Assembly (NCBI GenBank): GCA_017861415.1
Contig: JAGFXS010000010.1
Span: 1-15,693 of the forward strand
Reading direction: 5' to 3'
Origin: Bacillota bacterium
Lineage (GTDB): Bacteria > Bacillota > Clostridia > Oscillospirales > Oscillospiraceae
Length of the DNA: 15,693 nt
The notes under the pieces were generated by a model. The model ran no database searches. It saw only the letters and a program-made list of their open reading frames with translations, and had not been told where the DNA came from. This document shows positions 1 to 8,058 of this stretch, piece by piece (position 1 is the stretch's first letter; each line of letters begins with the position of its first letter). The position numbers were made by a program, and so were the translations under genes.

Positions 1-1
1 G

Positions 2-745
2 CGAGAGCTCAACCCTCGCCTTGCTGAGAGCGCCTCGGCCACCATTCGCAGTCTGCGGGAAGATGAGGCATATCTGACAGCCCGAGCGCTGGAGGTGTTT
101 CGGGAGGCGCTGCCCGCCGAGGAGGGGTTGGTGCTCCCCACAAAGCGGCTGTCACTGTTACCCACGGCCATTGCCGTCCGGGTGATTCGCCGAATGCTGG
201 AAGGGATTGAGGCTCCGCCGCCCACCGGTGCCCATATTACCGGGATTTTAGAGGTCATTCGGGGGAGGGATCCCTCTGCTTCCATTCGTCTGCCCGGGGG
301 TGTGTTGGTTTCGCGGGTTTATGAGGAAGTTCTCTTTGCTTACGAAAGCAGTCAGGAACCCCTGCCCCCCTTTGATCCGTTGCCCCTTAACCGAAAGGGG
401 AAAACGGTGATCCACGGGACGGGCTGGAGCGTTATTTGTGAGGAAACCGTAGCCCCCGGGGAGAATCCAGATGGGGCGATGTACCTGAAGGTAGAGGCTC
501 TATCTGGGGCACTAACCCTGCGTCCCCGCCAGACCGGGGATGTGCTGGCCCTACCGGGCCGGCGGAGCAAGAGTCTGAAAAAGCTGATGATTGAAGAGAA
601 AGTCCCCAGAAGGGACCGGGAGCGGATTCCGGTGCTGGATGCTGGGGGGGAGCTGGCGGCTGTGGCGGGGCTGGGGCCTCACCGGGCGTATTTGGCTCAG
701 TCGGGGGAAGCAGCGCTGGCCCTGCGATTCCTGAATGAAGAATAA
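2..745 (+). CDS. tilS: tRNA(Ile)-lysidine synthase, C-terminal part (5' end outside window)
   Basis: TilS joins lysine to C34 of the AUA-reading tRNA-Ile in the cytoplasm, changing its decoding from AUG to AUA. The window begins inside the gene: the frame is open from base 2, and the first residues (NPRLAESASATIRSLREDEA) match the helical linker that follows the ATPase domain. The PP-loop with its SGGxDS motif therefore lies upstream. The last ~75 residues are the typical TilS C-terminal substrate-binding domain, with RPRQTGDVLALPGRRSK, then KKLMIEEKVPRRDRERIPVL, then VAGLGPHRAYLAQ. The apparent GTG at 95 is internal and should not be taken as the start. The gene is followed after 40 bases by hpt, an order that is conserved in many Firmicutes (tilS-hpt-ftsH). 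Confidence 0.93.
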   Translation, partial: RELNPRLAESASATIRSLREDEAYLTARALEVFREALPAEEGLVLPTKRLSLLPTAIAVRVIRRMLEGIEAPPPTGAHITGILEVIRGRDPSASIRLPGGVLVSRVYEEVLFAYESSQEPLPPFDPLPLNRKGKTVIHGTGWSVICEETVAPGENPDGAMYLKVEALSGALTLRPRQTGDVLALPGRRSKSLKKLMIEEKVPRRDRERIPVLDAGGELAAVAGLGPHRAYLAQSGEAALALRFLNEE

Positions 746-785
746 ATGGCAGATAGATATGGAATGAGGAAGGATGTTTTGACCC

Positions 786-1334
786 ATGGAGCAGGATATT
801 AAACAAATTTTATTTCGTGAAGAGGATTTACGTCTTTGTGTATCCCGCCTGGCGGCGGAGATCAACCGGGATTATGAGGGGCGCGCCCCTGTGGTAGTGG
901 GGATTTTGCAGGGCTCTTTTGTGTTTTTAGCGGATTTGGTCCGGGAGATTACCCTGCCCATCAATGTGGAGTTCATGTCCGCCTCCTCCTATGGTGCCGG
1001 GACCGAGAGCAGCGGTCAGGTGAACATCCGTCTGGATATTCACAAGGAGATCGCCGGCCGAGATGTGATCCTGGTAGAGGACATTCTGGATTCCGGGAAC
1101 ACGCTGTCTCGGCTCATTCCCGAGCTTTGGAAGCGAAATCCCGCCTCCCTGCGGCTGTGCGTCCTGCTGGATAAGCCGGACAGACGGGTGAAGGAAGTGG
1201 AGGTTCACTATCGGGGCTTCACCATTCCCGATGAGTTTGTGGTGGGCTATGGCCTGGACTATAATCAGAAATACCGGAACCTTCCCTATGTCGGCGTGCT
1301 GAAACCCTCTGTCTACGCCCAGGGGGACGAGTGA
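786..1334 (+). CDS. hpt: Hypoxanthine phosphoribosyltransferase
   Basis: This cytoplasmic purine-salvage enzyme converts hypoxanthine (and usually guanine) plus PRPP to IMP (GMP) and pyrophosphate. The 182-residue length is normal for the bacterial family. The PRPP-binding signature VILVEDILDSGNTL is at residues 94-107, with the acidic ED pair followed by the DSGNTL phosphate loop. Further family features are GILQGSFVFLADLVR (pyrophosphate loop region) near residue 39, the EFMSASSYG flexible-loop region near 59, and PDEFVVGYGLDYNQKYRNLPYVGVL near the end. The ATG start is preceded by GAGGAAGG about 11 bases upstream. It lies between tilS and ftsH, as in Bacillus, and is probably co-transcribed with both. 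It could supply salvage together with the purine nucleoside phosphorylase at the far end of the window. Confidence 0.97.
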   Translation: MEQDIKQILFREEDLRLCVSRLAAEINRDYEGRAPVVVGILQGSFVFLADLVREITLPINVEFMSASSYGAGTESSGQVNIRLDIHKEIAGRDVILVEDILDSGNTLSRLIPELWKRNPASLRLCVLLDKPDRRVKEVEVHYRGFTIPDEFVVGYGLDYNQKYRNLPYVGVLKPSVYAQGDE

Positions 1335-1364
1335 TACCAATCTGCAAAACCTGATTTCCAAGGA

Positions 1365-3269
1365 TTGCCTAGCAGTCAAGATCTAATCCAGAAAGGGCGT
1401 GAGCGCCTCTTGAAGCGAAACGTATTCCGGGATGTCATCTATGCCATTTTCGTTGTGGCGATGCTGATGCTGGTCTTTAACTTCCTGCGTAGTGGCAGCG
1501 AAGGGCCGACCTATGCCTACTCCGATATCCGCCATCTGTTGGAAACGGAGCAGGTGGAGACCGTAAAGGTGACGGAGCGAGCGGTCCGATTTACCCTCCG
1601 CACAGAGGTGAACGGCAGCAAGGCTTTCACCTACCCCATCCGCTTTGACGTGTTCTACTCCGACTTCAATGAGCTGGTGGTGGATCAGTGGGAGGCAGGC
1701 ATCATTGTCTCCTATGACTATCCGGGGGAGCGCAGCGGCACTTCTTGGATGAACGGCATGATGTTGGTGCTTTCTGTAATTGTTGTGGTGGTAGTGTTTT
1801 GGTATTTTATCACCCTGCGGCAGATGCGCAATGGGGGCGGCGGCGTGGGCGGCGGCGGAAATCGTGCGCCCCAGTTCGGTCGTGCCAGAACAAAGATTAT
1901 GAGCGATGAGGATAAACTGGTCACCTTTGCTGACGTTGCTGGTGCTGACGAAGAGAAGGAAGAGCTGCGGGAGATTGTGGAGTTTCTACGTGCGCCCAAT
2001 CATTTTCTGGAGCTGGGAGCGCGGATTCCCAAGGGTGTCTTGCTGGTTGGCCCTCCGGGCACGGGTAAAACTCTGCTGGCCCGAGCTGTAGCCGGCGAGG
2101 CGGGGGTTTCCTTCTTATCCATCTCGGGTTCGGATTTCGTGGAACTCTATGTGGGCGTGGGTGCATCCCGGGTGCGAGATCTCTTTGAGCAGGCAAAAAA
2201 GGTGTCCCCTTCCATTGTGTTTATCGATGAAATTGACGCCGTGGGCCGCCAGAGGGGCACAGGCCTGGGCGGCGGTCATGATGAACGTGAACAAACCCTC
2301 AACCAGCTCCTGGTGGAGATGGATGGTTTTGCTGCCAATGAAGGGGTTATTGTCATGGCAGCCACCAACCGGGCGGATGTTCTGGATCCCGCCCTGCTGC
2401 GCCCCGGCCGGTTCGACCGGCAGGTCTATGTAGGCCGGCCCGACATCCGTGGGCGGGAGGATATACTCAAAATTTATGTAAAAAATAAGCCCCTTTCAGA
2501 GGATGTGAACCTCCGGGACATTGCCAGAGCCACCAGTGGTTTCACCGGGGCGGATCTGGAAAACCTGATGAACGAGGCGGCTCTTTTGGCTGCCCGTCAA
2601 GAGAAGCGGGTTATCTCCATGGCAGATGTGGAGGAGGCCATGCTCAAGGTCATTGCCGGACCGGAAAAACGGAGCCGAGTGGTGCCCGATCATGCCAAGC
2701 GGCTTACTGCCTATCACGAAGCGGGCCACGCTGTGGTGATGCGGGCCCTCCCCACCCAGGATTCCGTACACCATATCACCATCATCCCCCGGGGGGCCGC
2801 GGGCGGCATGACAGTCTCTCTGCCCCGGGAGGACAGACCCTATCAGGCTAAGGGCGAGCTGATGGAGAGCATCTGCGCCCTGCTGGGGGGCCGTGTGGCT
2901 GAAGAGCTGGTTTTGGGTGACAGCTCCACGGGTGCCTCTAACGACTTAAAGCGGGCCACGGCTATTGCCCGCGCAATGGTGACTAAATACGGCATGAGCG
3001 CCAGACTAGGCACCATCTCCTTTGATGACGACCATGAGGTGTTTATCGGACGGAGCATGGCCCAGAGCCGTAGCTACTCGGAAGAAGTGGCCGGTATCAT
3101 TGACGAGGAGATCAAGCGGATCGTGGATGAGCAGTATAAAGCCTGCGCCGCCATTCTGCAGAGTCAGCGAGAAAAGCTGGAGCTGGTGGCTAGCTATCTC
3201 CTGGAGCATGAGACCATGTCAGGTGAGGAGTTTGACCTAGCGTTTACGAACCCAGAAGCGCTGGCCTAA
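1365..3269 (+). CDS. ftsH: ATP-dependent zinc metalloprotease FtsH
   Basis: FtsH is a membrane-anchored hexameric AAA+ protease that extracts and degrades damaged membrane proteins and short-lived regulators. Numbered from the TTG at 1365, there is a membrane segment at about residues 24-40, an extracytoplasmic domain, a second membrane segment near 131-150, and a glycine-rich linker ([10 protein letters not shown]). Walker A GPPGTGKT is at 229-236, Walker B VFIDEID at 285-291, and the arginine-finger region (RPGRFDRQV) follows. The zinc site HEAGH is at 451-455 with the third ligand, Asp527, in SNDLKRAT. The full length of 634 residues is normal. The start is uncertain: no ATG is near, the TTG at 1365 has AAGGA directly touching it, and a TTG at 1410 would give MKRNVFRD, closer to the usual FtsH beginning. 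The stop is 32 bases before the next gene. Confidence 0.97.
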   Translation: MPSSQDLIQKGRERLLKRNVFRDVIYAIFVVAMLMLVFNFLRSGSEGPTYAYSDIRHLLETEQVETVKVTERAVRFTLRTEVNGSKAFTYPIRFDVFYSDFNELVVDQWEAGIIVSYDYPGERSGTSWMNGMMLVLSVIVVVVVFWYFITLRQMRNGGGGVGGGGNRAPQFGRARTKIMSDEDKLVTFADVAGADEEKEELREIVEFLRAPNHFLELGARIPKGVLLVGPPGTGKTLLARAVAGEAGVSFLSISGSDFVELYVGVGASRVRDLFEQAKKVSPSIVFIDEIDAVGRQRGTGLGGGHDEREQTLNQLLVEMDGFAANEGVIVMAATNRADVLDPALLRPGRFDRQVYVGRPDIRGREDILKIYVKNKPLSEDVNLRDIARATSGFTGADLENLMNEAALLAARQEKRVISMADVEEAMLKVIAGPEKRSRVVPDHAKRLTAYHEAGHAVVMRALPTQDSVHHITIIPRGAAGGMTVSLPREDRPYQAKGELMESICALLGGRVAEELVLGDSSTGASNDLKRATAIARAMVTKYGMSARLGTISFDDDHEVFIGRSMAQSRSYSEEVAGIIDEEIKRIVDEQYKACAAILQSQREKLELVASYLLEHETMSGEEFDLAFTNPEALA

Positions 3270-3301
3270 AGGAATTGGGGAAAGGGCGGTGGAGATAGCC
3301 C

Positions 3302-4147
3302 ATGACCAAAGAAGAACTGACCGTCTTGGCAGCCAAACTGATGGAGGAGGAAGACCAAAACCGGATTCCGCCGGACATCGCTCTTGACTCCGCAGTTGCC
3401 GGAATGCGGCTGTATGACAAGCCGATTCTGGGCTTTGCCGGGGCAGAGGATCCGCTTTTTCATGAACTGAAGAAACCCGAAGCCGTTGGGCCCCATTTTC
3501 TGACACCCCAGGAGTGGATGCAGGAAGCGCAAACCGTGATTTCCCTGTTTTTTCCCCTTTCTCCGGAAGTGCGCAAGAGCAATCGGGTGGACATGAGCTG
3601 GCCCTCGCTGGGATGGGTTCATGCCCGGGCGGAAGGGATGGATATGATCGACAGGGTGAACCAGCGCCTCCGGGAGATGCTGGAGTCCAGGGGATACTTG
3701 GTTCTTTCCCCGGTACGGTCGGAGCGTTTTTTTGCTCTGGAGGACGAAGTCCAGCGGATCTATACCAGCAACTGGTCGGAGCGGCATGTGGCCTACGTCT
3801 GCGGGCTGGGCACCTTTGGACTTTCTAAGGGACTAATTACGAAGAAGGGTGTAGCGGGCCGATTCACTTCCATCGTAACTAATTTGGAGCTTGTGCCGGA
3901 TGCTCGGCCATACACCGGGCTGTATGACTACTGCTCTCTGTGCGGTGCCTGTGTACGGAACTGTCCTGCGGGGGCCATCTCCCTAGAGACGGGAAAAGAC
4001 CATGTCCTTTGCTCTCGTTTTGTGAATGCCACCATAGAGCGATACAATGCACCTGGAACCCGTACCAGACGAAATAAGCGCTACGGCTGCGGGAAATGCC
4101 AAGTGAAGGTTCCCTGTGAAACCGGGCCGTGCAAACCAAAACCATAG
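3302..4147 (+). CDS. QueG-like double [4Fe-4S] cluster protein
   Basis: The C-terminal third carries two iron-sulfur cysteine groups. The first is CSLCGACVRNCP (Cys211, 214, 217, 221); the second is spread over Cys237, 263, 266, 272 and 277, with the pattern CGKCQVKVPC. This layout belongs to the epoxyqueuosine-reductase-related family, and such proteins are often annotated as epoxyqueuosine reductase. At 281 residues it is much shorter than true QueG (about 380) and lacks the HEAT-repeat tail, so I infer a redox protein of that superfamily and not necessarily the queuosine enzyme. The middle (RHVAYVCGLGTFGLSKGLITKKGVAGRFTSIVTNLEL) matches the region of QueG before its clusters. The ATG at 3302 has GGTGGAG a few bases upstream. 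It is the last gene of the tilS-hpt-ftsH run and is followed at once by a terminator. The substrate is unknown. Confidence 0.8.
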   Translation: MTKEELTVLAAKLMEEEDQNRIPPDIALDSAVAGMRLYDKPILGFAGAEDPLFHELKKPEAVGPHFLTPQEWMQEAQTVISLFFPLSPEVRKSNRVDMSWPSLGWVHARAEGMDMIDRVNQRLREMLESRGYLVLSPVRSERFFALEDEVQRIYTSNWSERHVAYVCGLGTFGLSKGLITKKGVAGRFTSIVTNLELVPDARPYTGLYDYCSLCGACVRNCPAGAISLETGKDHVLCSRFVNATIERYNAPGTRTRRNKRYGCGKCQVKVPCETGPCKPKP

Positions 4148-4186
4148 AAAGCTGCCGGATACAACAGAGTATTCGGCAGCTTTTAT
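4148..4186 (+). terminator. Rho-independent terminator after the iron-sulfur gene
   Basis: A perfect 10-bp arm pair, AAAGCTGCCG (4148-4157) and CGGCAGCTTT (4174-4183), extends inward by GATAC/GTATT (one G-T pair) to a 15-bp stem around the loop AACAGA. It is followed by TTTTAT. It starts directly after the stop codon and closes the tilS-hpt-ftsH operon. Confidence 0.9.
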
Positions 4187-4198
4187 AAGAGAAAATAA

Positions 4199-4232
4199 AC
4201 GCCCCTCAACCCATATTGGTGTTGAGGGGCGT
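4199..4232 (-). terminator. Terminator hairpin of the ABC importer operon
   Basis: Arms ACGCCCCTCAAC (4199-4210) and GTTGAGGGGCGT (4221-4232) pair perfectly over 12 bp. On the minus strand the stem is followed by TTATTTTC, so I assign it to the leftward importer operon that stops at 4262. It may also act as a second, weaker stop for rightward transcription, since both operons converge here. Confidence 0.85.
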
Positions 4233-4261
4233 GCTTTATTACAGTTGGAGAGTGGCAAAAA

Positions 4262-5005
4262 TTACAGCACCTTGGCCAAAAAGCTTTGGGTGCGCTCCTC
4301 CTGAGGGGAGGAAAAAATGACATTAGGGAGGTTTTCCTCCACGATCTTTCCCTCTGCCATAAAAATCACCCGATCGCCCACTTCTCGGGCAAAGCCCATC
4401 TCGTGGGTGACCACCACCATGGTCATGCCGTCGTTGGCCAGTTGCTTCATGACATCCAACACCTCGCCCACCATCTCCGGATCCAAGGCGGAGGTAGGTT
4501 CGTCAAAGAGCATTACTTCTGGGTTCATACACAGGGCCCGCACAATGGCAATTCGCTGCTTCTGTCCGCCGGAGAGTTGGCTGGGATAGGCAGATGCACG
4601 GTCATGGAGGCCAACCCGTTCCAGAAGGGACATGGCAATGTCCTCTGCCTCTTTCTGAGATTTGCCCAAGAGCTTCATGGGGGCCAACGTCAGGTTTTTC
4701 AGGATGGTCATATGGGGAAACAGGTTAAAGTGCTGGAATACCATGCCCATCTTCTGTCGGTGAAGATTGATATTGGCCTTGGGGTCCGTGATATCGTGCC
4801 CTTCAAAGGTGACGGTACCCCCAGTAGGGTGCTCCAAAAGGTTTAAGCAGCGCAGAAAGGTGGACTTACCGGAACCGGAGGGGCCAATGACCACCACCAC
4901 TTCTCCACGGTGAATCTGGGCGTCTACCCCATCCAACGCGCGGATGGTGCCGCCACGAAAGTGCTTTTGGAGGTTTTTTACTTCAATAATAACGTCAGTG
5001 GTCAC
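4262..5005 (-). CDS. Polar amino acid ABC transporter, ATP-binding protein (GlnQ/HisP type)
   Basis: This is the nucleotide-binding subunit that powers amino acid uptake from the cytoplasmic face of the membrane. All elements of an active ABC ATPase are present: Walker [10 protein letters not shown] at 41-49, Q-loop Gln91 in [10 protein letters not shown], signature LSGGQKQR at 144-151, Walker B VMLFDE at 164-169, D-loop SALD, and switch His201 in VVVTHEMGF. The 247-residue length and the [14 protein letters not shown] segment are typical of the polar amino acid group. Translation starts at GTG with AAGGAGG about 10 bases upstream, and the first 11 bases overlap the permease gene, which suggests translational coupling. 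The exact amino acid (glutamine, cystine, arginine or other) cannot be told from the sequence. Confidence 0.96.
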   Translation of the reverse strand: MTTDVIIEVKNLQKHFRGGTIRALDGVDAQIHRGEVVVVIGPSGSGKSTFLRCLNLLEHPTGGTVTFEGHDITDPKANINLHRQKMGMVFQHFNLFPHMTILKNLTLAPMKLLGKSQKEAEDIAMSLLERVGLHDRASAYPSQLSGGQKQRIAIVRALCMNPEVMLFDEPTSALDPEMVGEVLDVMKQLANDGMTMVVVTHEMGFAREVGDRVIFMAEGKIVEENLPNVIFSSPQEERTQSFLAKVL

Positions 5006-5723
5006 TGCTTTGCAGCCTCCTTTCCAGCTTACCCACCAGCCAGGTGAAGAACATCACCAAGGTTAGGTAGATTCCTGCAATGGCAATATAAACAAAGAGG
5101 GGGTCAAAGGTTGTTCCCAGTATCTTCTGACCGCCCCGGGTTAGATCCTCTACGCCTACGTAGCCGGCCACAGAGGTCTCCTTCAGCAGGACGATAAACT
5201 CATTCGCCAGAGCAGGCAGGACGTTTTTAAATGCCTGGGGCAGAATAATATACCGCATGGTCTGTATGTAGTTGAAACCCAAGCTGCGACCAGCCTCAAA
5301 CTGTCCTTTGTCGATGGACATGATGCCGGAGCGGATGATCTCCGCCACATAGGCGCCGGAGTTGATGCCGAAGGCCAAAATGGCGGTGAAGGTCTTATCC
5401 TGTGAGGAGAAGATCACCAAAACCATAATAAAAAGTTGTACCACAACGGGAGTGCCACGGATCACGGTGAGGTAAACTTTACAGATCCCGTTGACGATTT
5501 TTAGGAAGATGCGGGGCATTCCCCGGCGCATGGTGGCGGCGTTTTTGTCGTGGGAGGCACGGATTATAGCCACCACTACGCCGATGGCGATGCCTAAAAG
5601 ACAGGCAAAAAAGGTGATGCGAAGGGTGCTGAGCACGCCCTGCACCAGATAATGCCAGCGGTCCTTCTCAATGAAGTTTAAAATCAACCGTCTGTGAAAT
5701 TCCGCCCATGATGTGGGAAACAA
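4995..5723 (-). CDS. Polar amino acid ABC transporter, permease (GlnP/HisM type)
   Basis: This is the membrane subunit of the importer. The 242-residue protein has a membrane segment near residue 30 ([21 protein letters not shown]), another in [15 protein letters not shown], and a last one in [17 protein letters not shown]. The EAA loop that docks on the ATPase is clear: [20 protein letters not shown], then [20 protein letters not shown]. The start is a TTG, chosen because AGGAGG lies 8 bases upstream and no in-frame ATG fits. The 220 bases between it and the binding-protein gene contain a strong hairpin, so this gene and the ATPase may be made at a lower level than the binding protein. The solute is presumably taken from the binding protein encoded upstream. 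Confidence 0.95.
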   Translation of the reverse strand: MFPTSWAEFHRRLILNFIEKDRWHYLVQGVLSTLRITFFACLLGIAIGVVVAIIRASHDKNAATMRRGMPRIFLKIVNGICKVYLTVIRGTPVVVQLFIMVLVIFSSQDKTFTAILAFGINSGAYVAEIIRSGIMSIDKGQFEAGRSLGFNYIQTMRYIILPQAFKNVLPALANEFIVLLKETSVAGYVGVEDLTRGGQKILGTTFDPLFVYIAIAGIYLTLVMFFTWLVGKLERRLQSSDH

Positions 5724-5880
5724 GGGGGATCCCTCCTCTGTCAGGAAATAGCATATAGTTAAAATAAGAGCAAAAAGTGGGATAGAACATTACGGCAAGA
5801 CTGGTTCGACGGAAATTGGTCCGGGGAGATCAGCCCTGCAGTAATGCGCCATCCAACACGGGTAAGCCATTGCAAGGAGT

Positions 5881-5909
5881 CAAAGGGGGCGGACAAGCCG
5901 CCCCCTTTG
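5881..5909 (-). terminator. Hairpin inside the importer operon (partial terminator or mRNA stabiliser)
   Basis: CAAAGGGGGCGG (5881-5892) and CCGCCCCCTTTG (5898-5909) form a perfect 12-bp GC-rich stem with a five-base loop. A further outer pair, CCATTGCA/TGCAATGG, lies just outside it. It sits between the binding-protein stop (5945) and the permease start (5723). On the minus strand it lacks a long T-run, so I infer partial termination or protection of the upstream message. The rest of 5724-5944 shows no gene. Confidence 0.6.
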
Positions 5910-5944
5910 CAATGGTTCAGGTTCCGAAGCCGATGTTACTTATA

Positions 5945-6802
5945 TTACTGATTATTGAATTCCACGAAGGAGGTTGCGGGCTCCTTATCGATGATGACGC
6001 AATCAACCTGACCGGCCATCAGAGCGGTAACAGCCTCGGCGCCCTTGCTGAAGCGCACGATTTCGCCCAGGCTGGGATCGGCTTCCTCGATATCGCCGGT
6101 GGAGTAAATGTCGCCGGTGGTGTTCAGCTGCACACCGATCTTATGATAAGCGCCCTCAGCAAAGAGGTCGTCCACGGTGGTGATAGGGCTGTCGGCCTTC
6201 ACGATGACGGCCTGGATGCCGGTGGCATAGCTCTCGGAGAAGTTCACGTTTTCAAGTCGCTCGGGGGTTACGGTCATGCCGGCCATACCCATATCTACGT
6301 TGCCGTTCTGCACAGCAATGATGATGGCGTCAAACTCCATATCTTCGATGACCAGCTTCATACCCAGCTTGTCCGCAATAGCGGCGGCGATGTCGGCGTC
6401 GATGCCAACAATTTTGTCGCCATCCCAATACTCATAGGGCTGGAAGTAAGCGTTGGTGCCCATCTTCAGAACAGGAGCGTCTTCAGCGACATTTGTCTGG
6501 AAGGTCAGCTCATTGGGGATATCATTGATATACTTGTCAATGATGGCCTGCACGGTGCCGTCTTCCGTCAGCGCAGCCAGAGCGCCGTTGACCTGATCCA
6601 GCAGCTGGGTGTTGTTCTTGTTGATGCAGATGGCATAGTTCTCTTCGGCATAGGCGGTATCAAGAAGGCGCAGAACCTCGGTGCCGGCGGTGTCGCCGTC
6701 ACCCTCTTCGCCCTCGGGAGCCGGAGCGGGGGCCTTATTACAACCGGCCAGAAGGGCAGCGCAGAAGAGAGCGGCCAGGGTCAGAGATAAAAGCTTTTTC
6801 AT
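5945..6802 (-). CDS. Amino acid ABC transporter substrate-binding lipoprotein, apparently circularly permuted
   Basis: This is the solute receptor of the importer, anchored outside the membrane by lipid. The ATG at 6802 was preferred over the GTG at 6814 because GAGG lies 6 bases upstream. A signal peptide ends in the lipobox LAGC (Cys21), followed by a Pro/Ala/Glu/Gly linker. Residues 43-92 (LLDTAYAEENYAICINKNN, then LLDQVNGALAALTEDGT and IIDKYI) match the normal C-terminal end of the family. The normal N-terminus (LKMGTNAYFQPYEYWDG) starts only at ~112, followed by GMTVTPERLENVNFS, with the ligand carboxylate-binding Arg, and TTGD. The protein stops right after IIDKEPATSFVEFNNQ, where the moved segment would usually follow. 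No such segment is encoded in any frame downstream. The 285-residue length and intact binding motifs suggest a working protein, not a broken one. Confidence 0.93.
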   Translation of the reverse strand: MKKLLSLTLAALFCAALLAGCNKAPAPAPEGEEGDGDTAGTEVLRLLDTAYAEENYAICINKNNTQLLDQVNGALAALTEDGTVQAIIDKYINDIPNELTFQTNVAEDAPVLKMGTNAYFQPYEYWDGDKIVGIDADIAAAIADKLGMKLVIEDMEFDAIIIAVQNGNVDMGMAGMTVTPERLENVNFSESYATGIQAVIVKADSPITTVDDLFAEGAYHKIGVQLNTTGDIYSTGDIEEADPSLGEIVRFSKGAEAVTALMAGQVDCVIIDKEPATSFVEFNNQ

Positions 6803-6853
6803 AGTTAACCTCACTTTCTACAAAGGGGGCTTCATGGCCCTTTGCTACGGAGT

Positions 6854-6882
6854 ATTATACACAGGATACTGAAATAATGCAA
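6854..6882 (-). promoter_or_regulatory. Sigma-A promoter of the amino acid importer operon
   Basis: Read on the minus strand, TTGCAT (6877-6882) is separated by 17 bases from a perfect TATAAT (6854-6859). The expected start of transcription is about 45 bases before the lipoprotein ATG. No clear operator or riboswitch lies in the short leader. Confidence 0.8.
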
Positions 6883-6980
6883 GGTATTTTGTAAAAGTAT
6901 TCATGAAAAGCTGGATACAGCCTGCGTTTTCTTGCAAGTAAAAGAATACAACTGTAGAGGAGAGATGAAGGATCTTAACG

Positions 6981-7877
6981 CTAGGCGCCGTGAATAATTG
7001 TGAACGCGTGGTGGATCACTCCGATTTCCGCGGTCCGGTGGGCGCCACCGTTTTCCCCATCCAGTGCCCACAAAAGGTCCTCCTGAGCGTGAATGGTGAC
7101 CTTGGAGGCGGAGAAGGTCTGGACCAGAGGGCTTGCCGTTGGCTGGGGGTCCCCTAAAAGCAGGATTCGCCCAAGGCGCTCCAGCTCCACAATATCCTTG
7201 GGGGGAGAGATGAGGGTAACCTCCAGAAGGCCGTCGTCCAGTTTTGGATCACCCAGAGGGAAGTGTTGAATGCCCGCCACTGAGGTGGTGTTGGACACCA
7301 TGCCGTAAAGAAATGAGCCGGAGATTTCCTGGTCGTCAAACTCCACGGTGACTTGATAGGGTTTAATGGAAGGCAGGCGCTTTACACTTTCCAGCAGGTA
7401 TGCGGCATAGCCTAAGAGGTTCTTGGCCCGCTGAGGCGTGTTGAAGGACACATCAGCAAAGGCGCCGAAGGCAGCCACATAGATAAAGGGTCTGCCGTTG
7501 AATGTCCCCACGTCACACTGACGCGGGACTCCGCCGGTGGCCACCAAAGCCGCCTCGGCCGGAAGGGCGGGCAGGGAGAGATTTTTAGAAAAATCGTTGG
7601 TGCTGCCGGCGGGGATGTAACCCAGAGGTGGCTTTTCCGGCAGGCGGAGCAGGCCGCTCACGGCCTCGTTGAGGGTGCCGTCGCCTCCTATTGCCACGAT
7701 ACGGTCGTAGGAGGAGCCCCAGCGGGTAATGGCCTCCCCGGCATCTCCCGGGGCCTGGGTCGGATACATGGTGACCAAATAGCCTTGGGCGGTCATAGTA
7801 TTCACAATTTCGGCAAGGCTCAGTCGGTTGCGGTCCTTGCCTGCGTGTCGGTTGTAGATGAGAAGCATGGTCTGCAT
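6981..7877 (-). CDS. Diacylglycerol/lipid kinase, YegS/BmrU/DagK family
   Basis: Members phosphorylate diacylglycerol or related lipids with ATP at the inner face of the membrane and recycle lipid head-group donors. The N-terminal nucleotide-binding domain begins LLIYNRHAGK (family pattern NPxaGk) and has the glycine-rich motif GGDGTLNEA at residues 64-72, then PLGYIPAGSTNDFSKNL at 85-99, the usual GTxNDFAR region with Ser for Gly. The C-terminal half has DVGTFNGRPFIYVAAFGAF and DDGLLEV, both normal for the family. The length of 298 residues is typical. The ATG at 7877 was chosen because AGGAGG stands 7 bases upstream; an ATG at 7910 would bury that site inside the gene. It is transcribed alone from a promoter near 8060 with a leader of about 175 bases. 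I cannot distinguish DgkB from BmrU-type kinases. Confidence 0.9.
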   Translation of the reverse strand: MQTMLLIYNRHAGKDRNRLSLAEIVNTMTAQGYLVTMYPTQAPGDAGEAITRWGSSYDRIVAIGGDGTLNEAVSGLLRLPEKPPLGYIPAGSTNDFSKNLSLPALPAEAALVATGGVPRQCDVGTFNGRPFIYVAAFGAFADVSFNTPQRAKNLLGYAAYLLESVKRLPSIKPYQVTVEFDDQEISGSFLYGMVSNTTSVAGIQHFPLGDPKLDDGLLEVTLISPPKDIVELERLGRILLLGDPQPTASPLVQTFSASKVTIHAQEDLLWALDGENGGAHRTAEIGVIHHAFTIIHGA

Positions 7878-7929
7878 GCGGGTTCCTCCTATTGTCGGCG
7901 GGGATTTCATCCTGTGGGATAATTCAAAT

Positions 7930-7979
7930 TGTGGGCAAAATCAAGGAAAACCATACAAGCCCACACAGAAGCCTTGTAT
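7930..7979 (-). promoter_or_regulatory. Possible H-type pseudoknot in the lipid-kinase 5' leader
   Basis: On the minus-strand RNA, ATACAAG (7973-7979) can pair with CTTGTAT (7953-7959), while TGTGGG (7960-7965), inside that loop, can pair with CCCACA (7930-7935). The order a-b-a'-b', a first loop of 7, no bases between the stems and a last loop of 17 fit a pseudoknot. The two stems could also be alternative hairpins. Two further hairpins lie upstream in the leader: GCCAG/CTGGC (7986-8001) and GTTCGCC/GGCGGAC (8030-8046, one mismatch). No known riboswitch is recognised. Confidence 0.4.
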
Positions 7980-8058
7980 AAATAAGCCAGAGAGCGCTGG
8001 CATTTCGAGATAGAAGTTAGAAGAAGCTTGTTCGCCGCAGGCGGACGTTCTCTGAAAT

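Noticed and set aside
5730..5800. Second promoter for the permease gene (TTGCTC with TATTTC, minus strand)
   Set aside because: Both boxes are weak matches in an AT-rich stretch; not enough to report as a feature.
5724..5944. The missing C-terminal segment of the binding protein being encoded downstream after a frameshift
   Set aside because: All three minus-strand frames of the spacer were read; none encodes an LLDxAYxxENYAI- or ALxxLxxDGT-like segment, so a frameshift does not explain the protein's end.
5816..6790. Long open frame on the plus strand opposite the binding-protein gene
   Set aside because: It is the antisense shadow of a clearly recognisable gene, has no ribosome site and no family resemblance. 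The same holds for the long plus-strand frame opposite serC (12315-13298).
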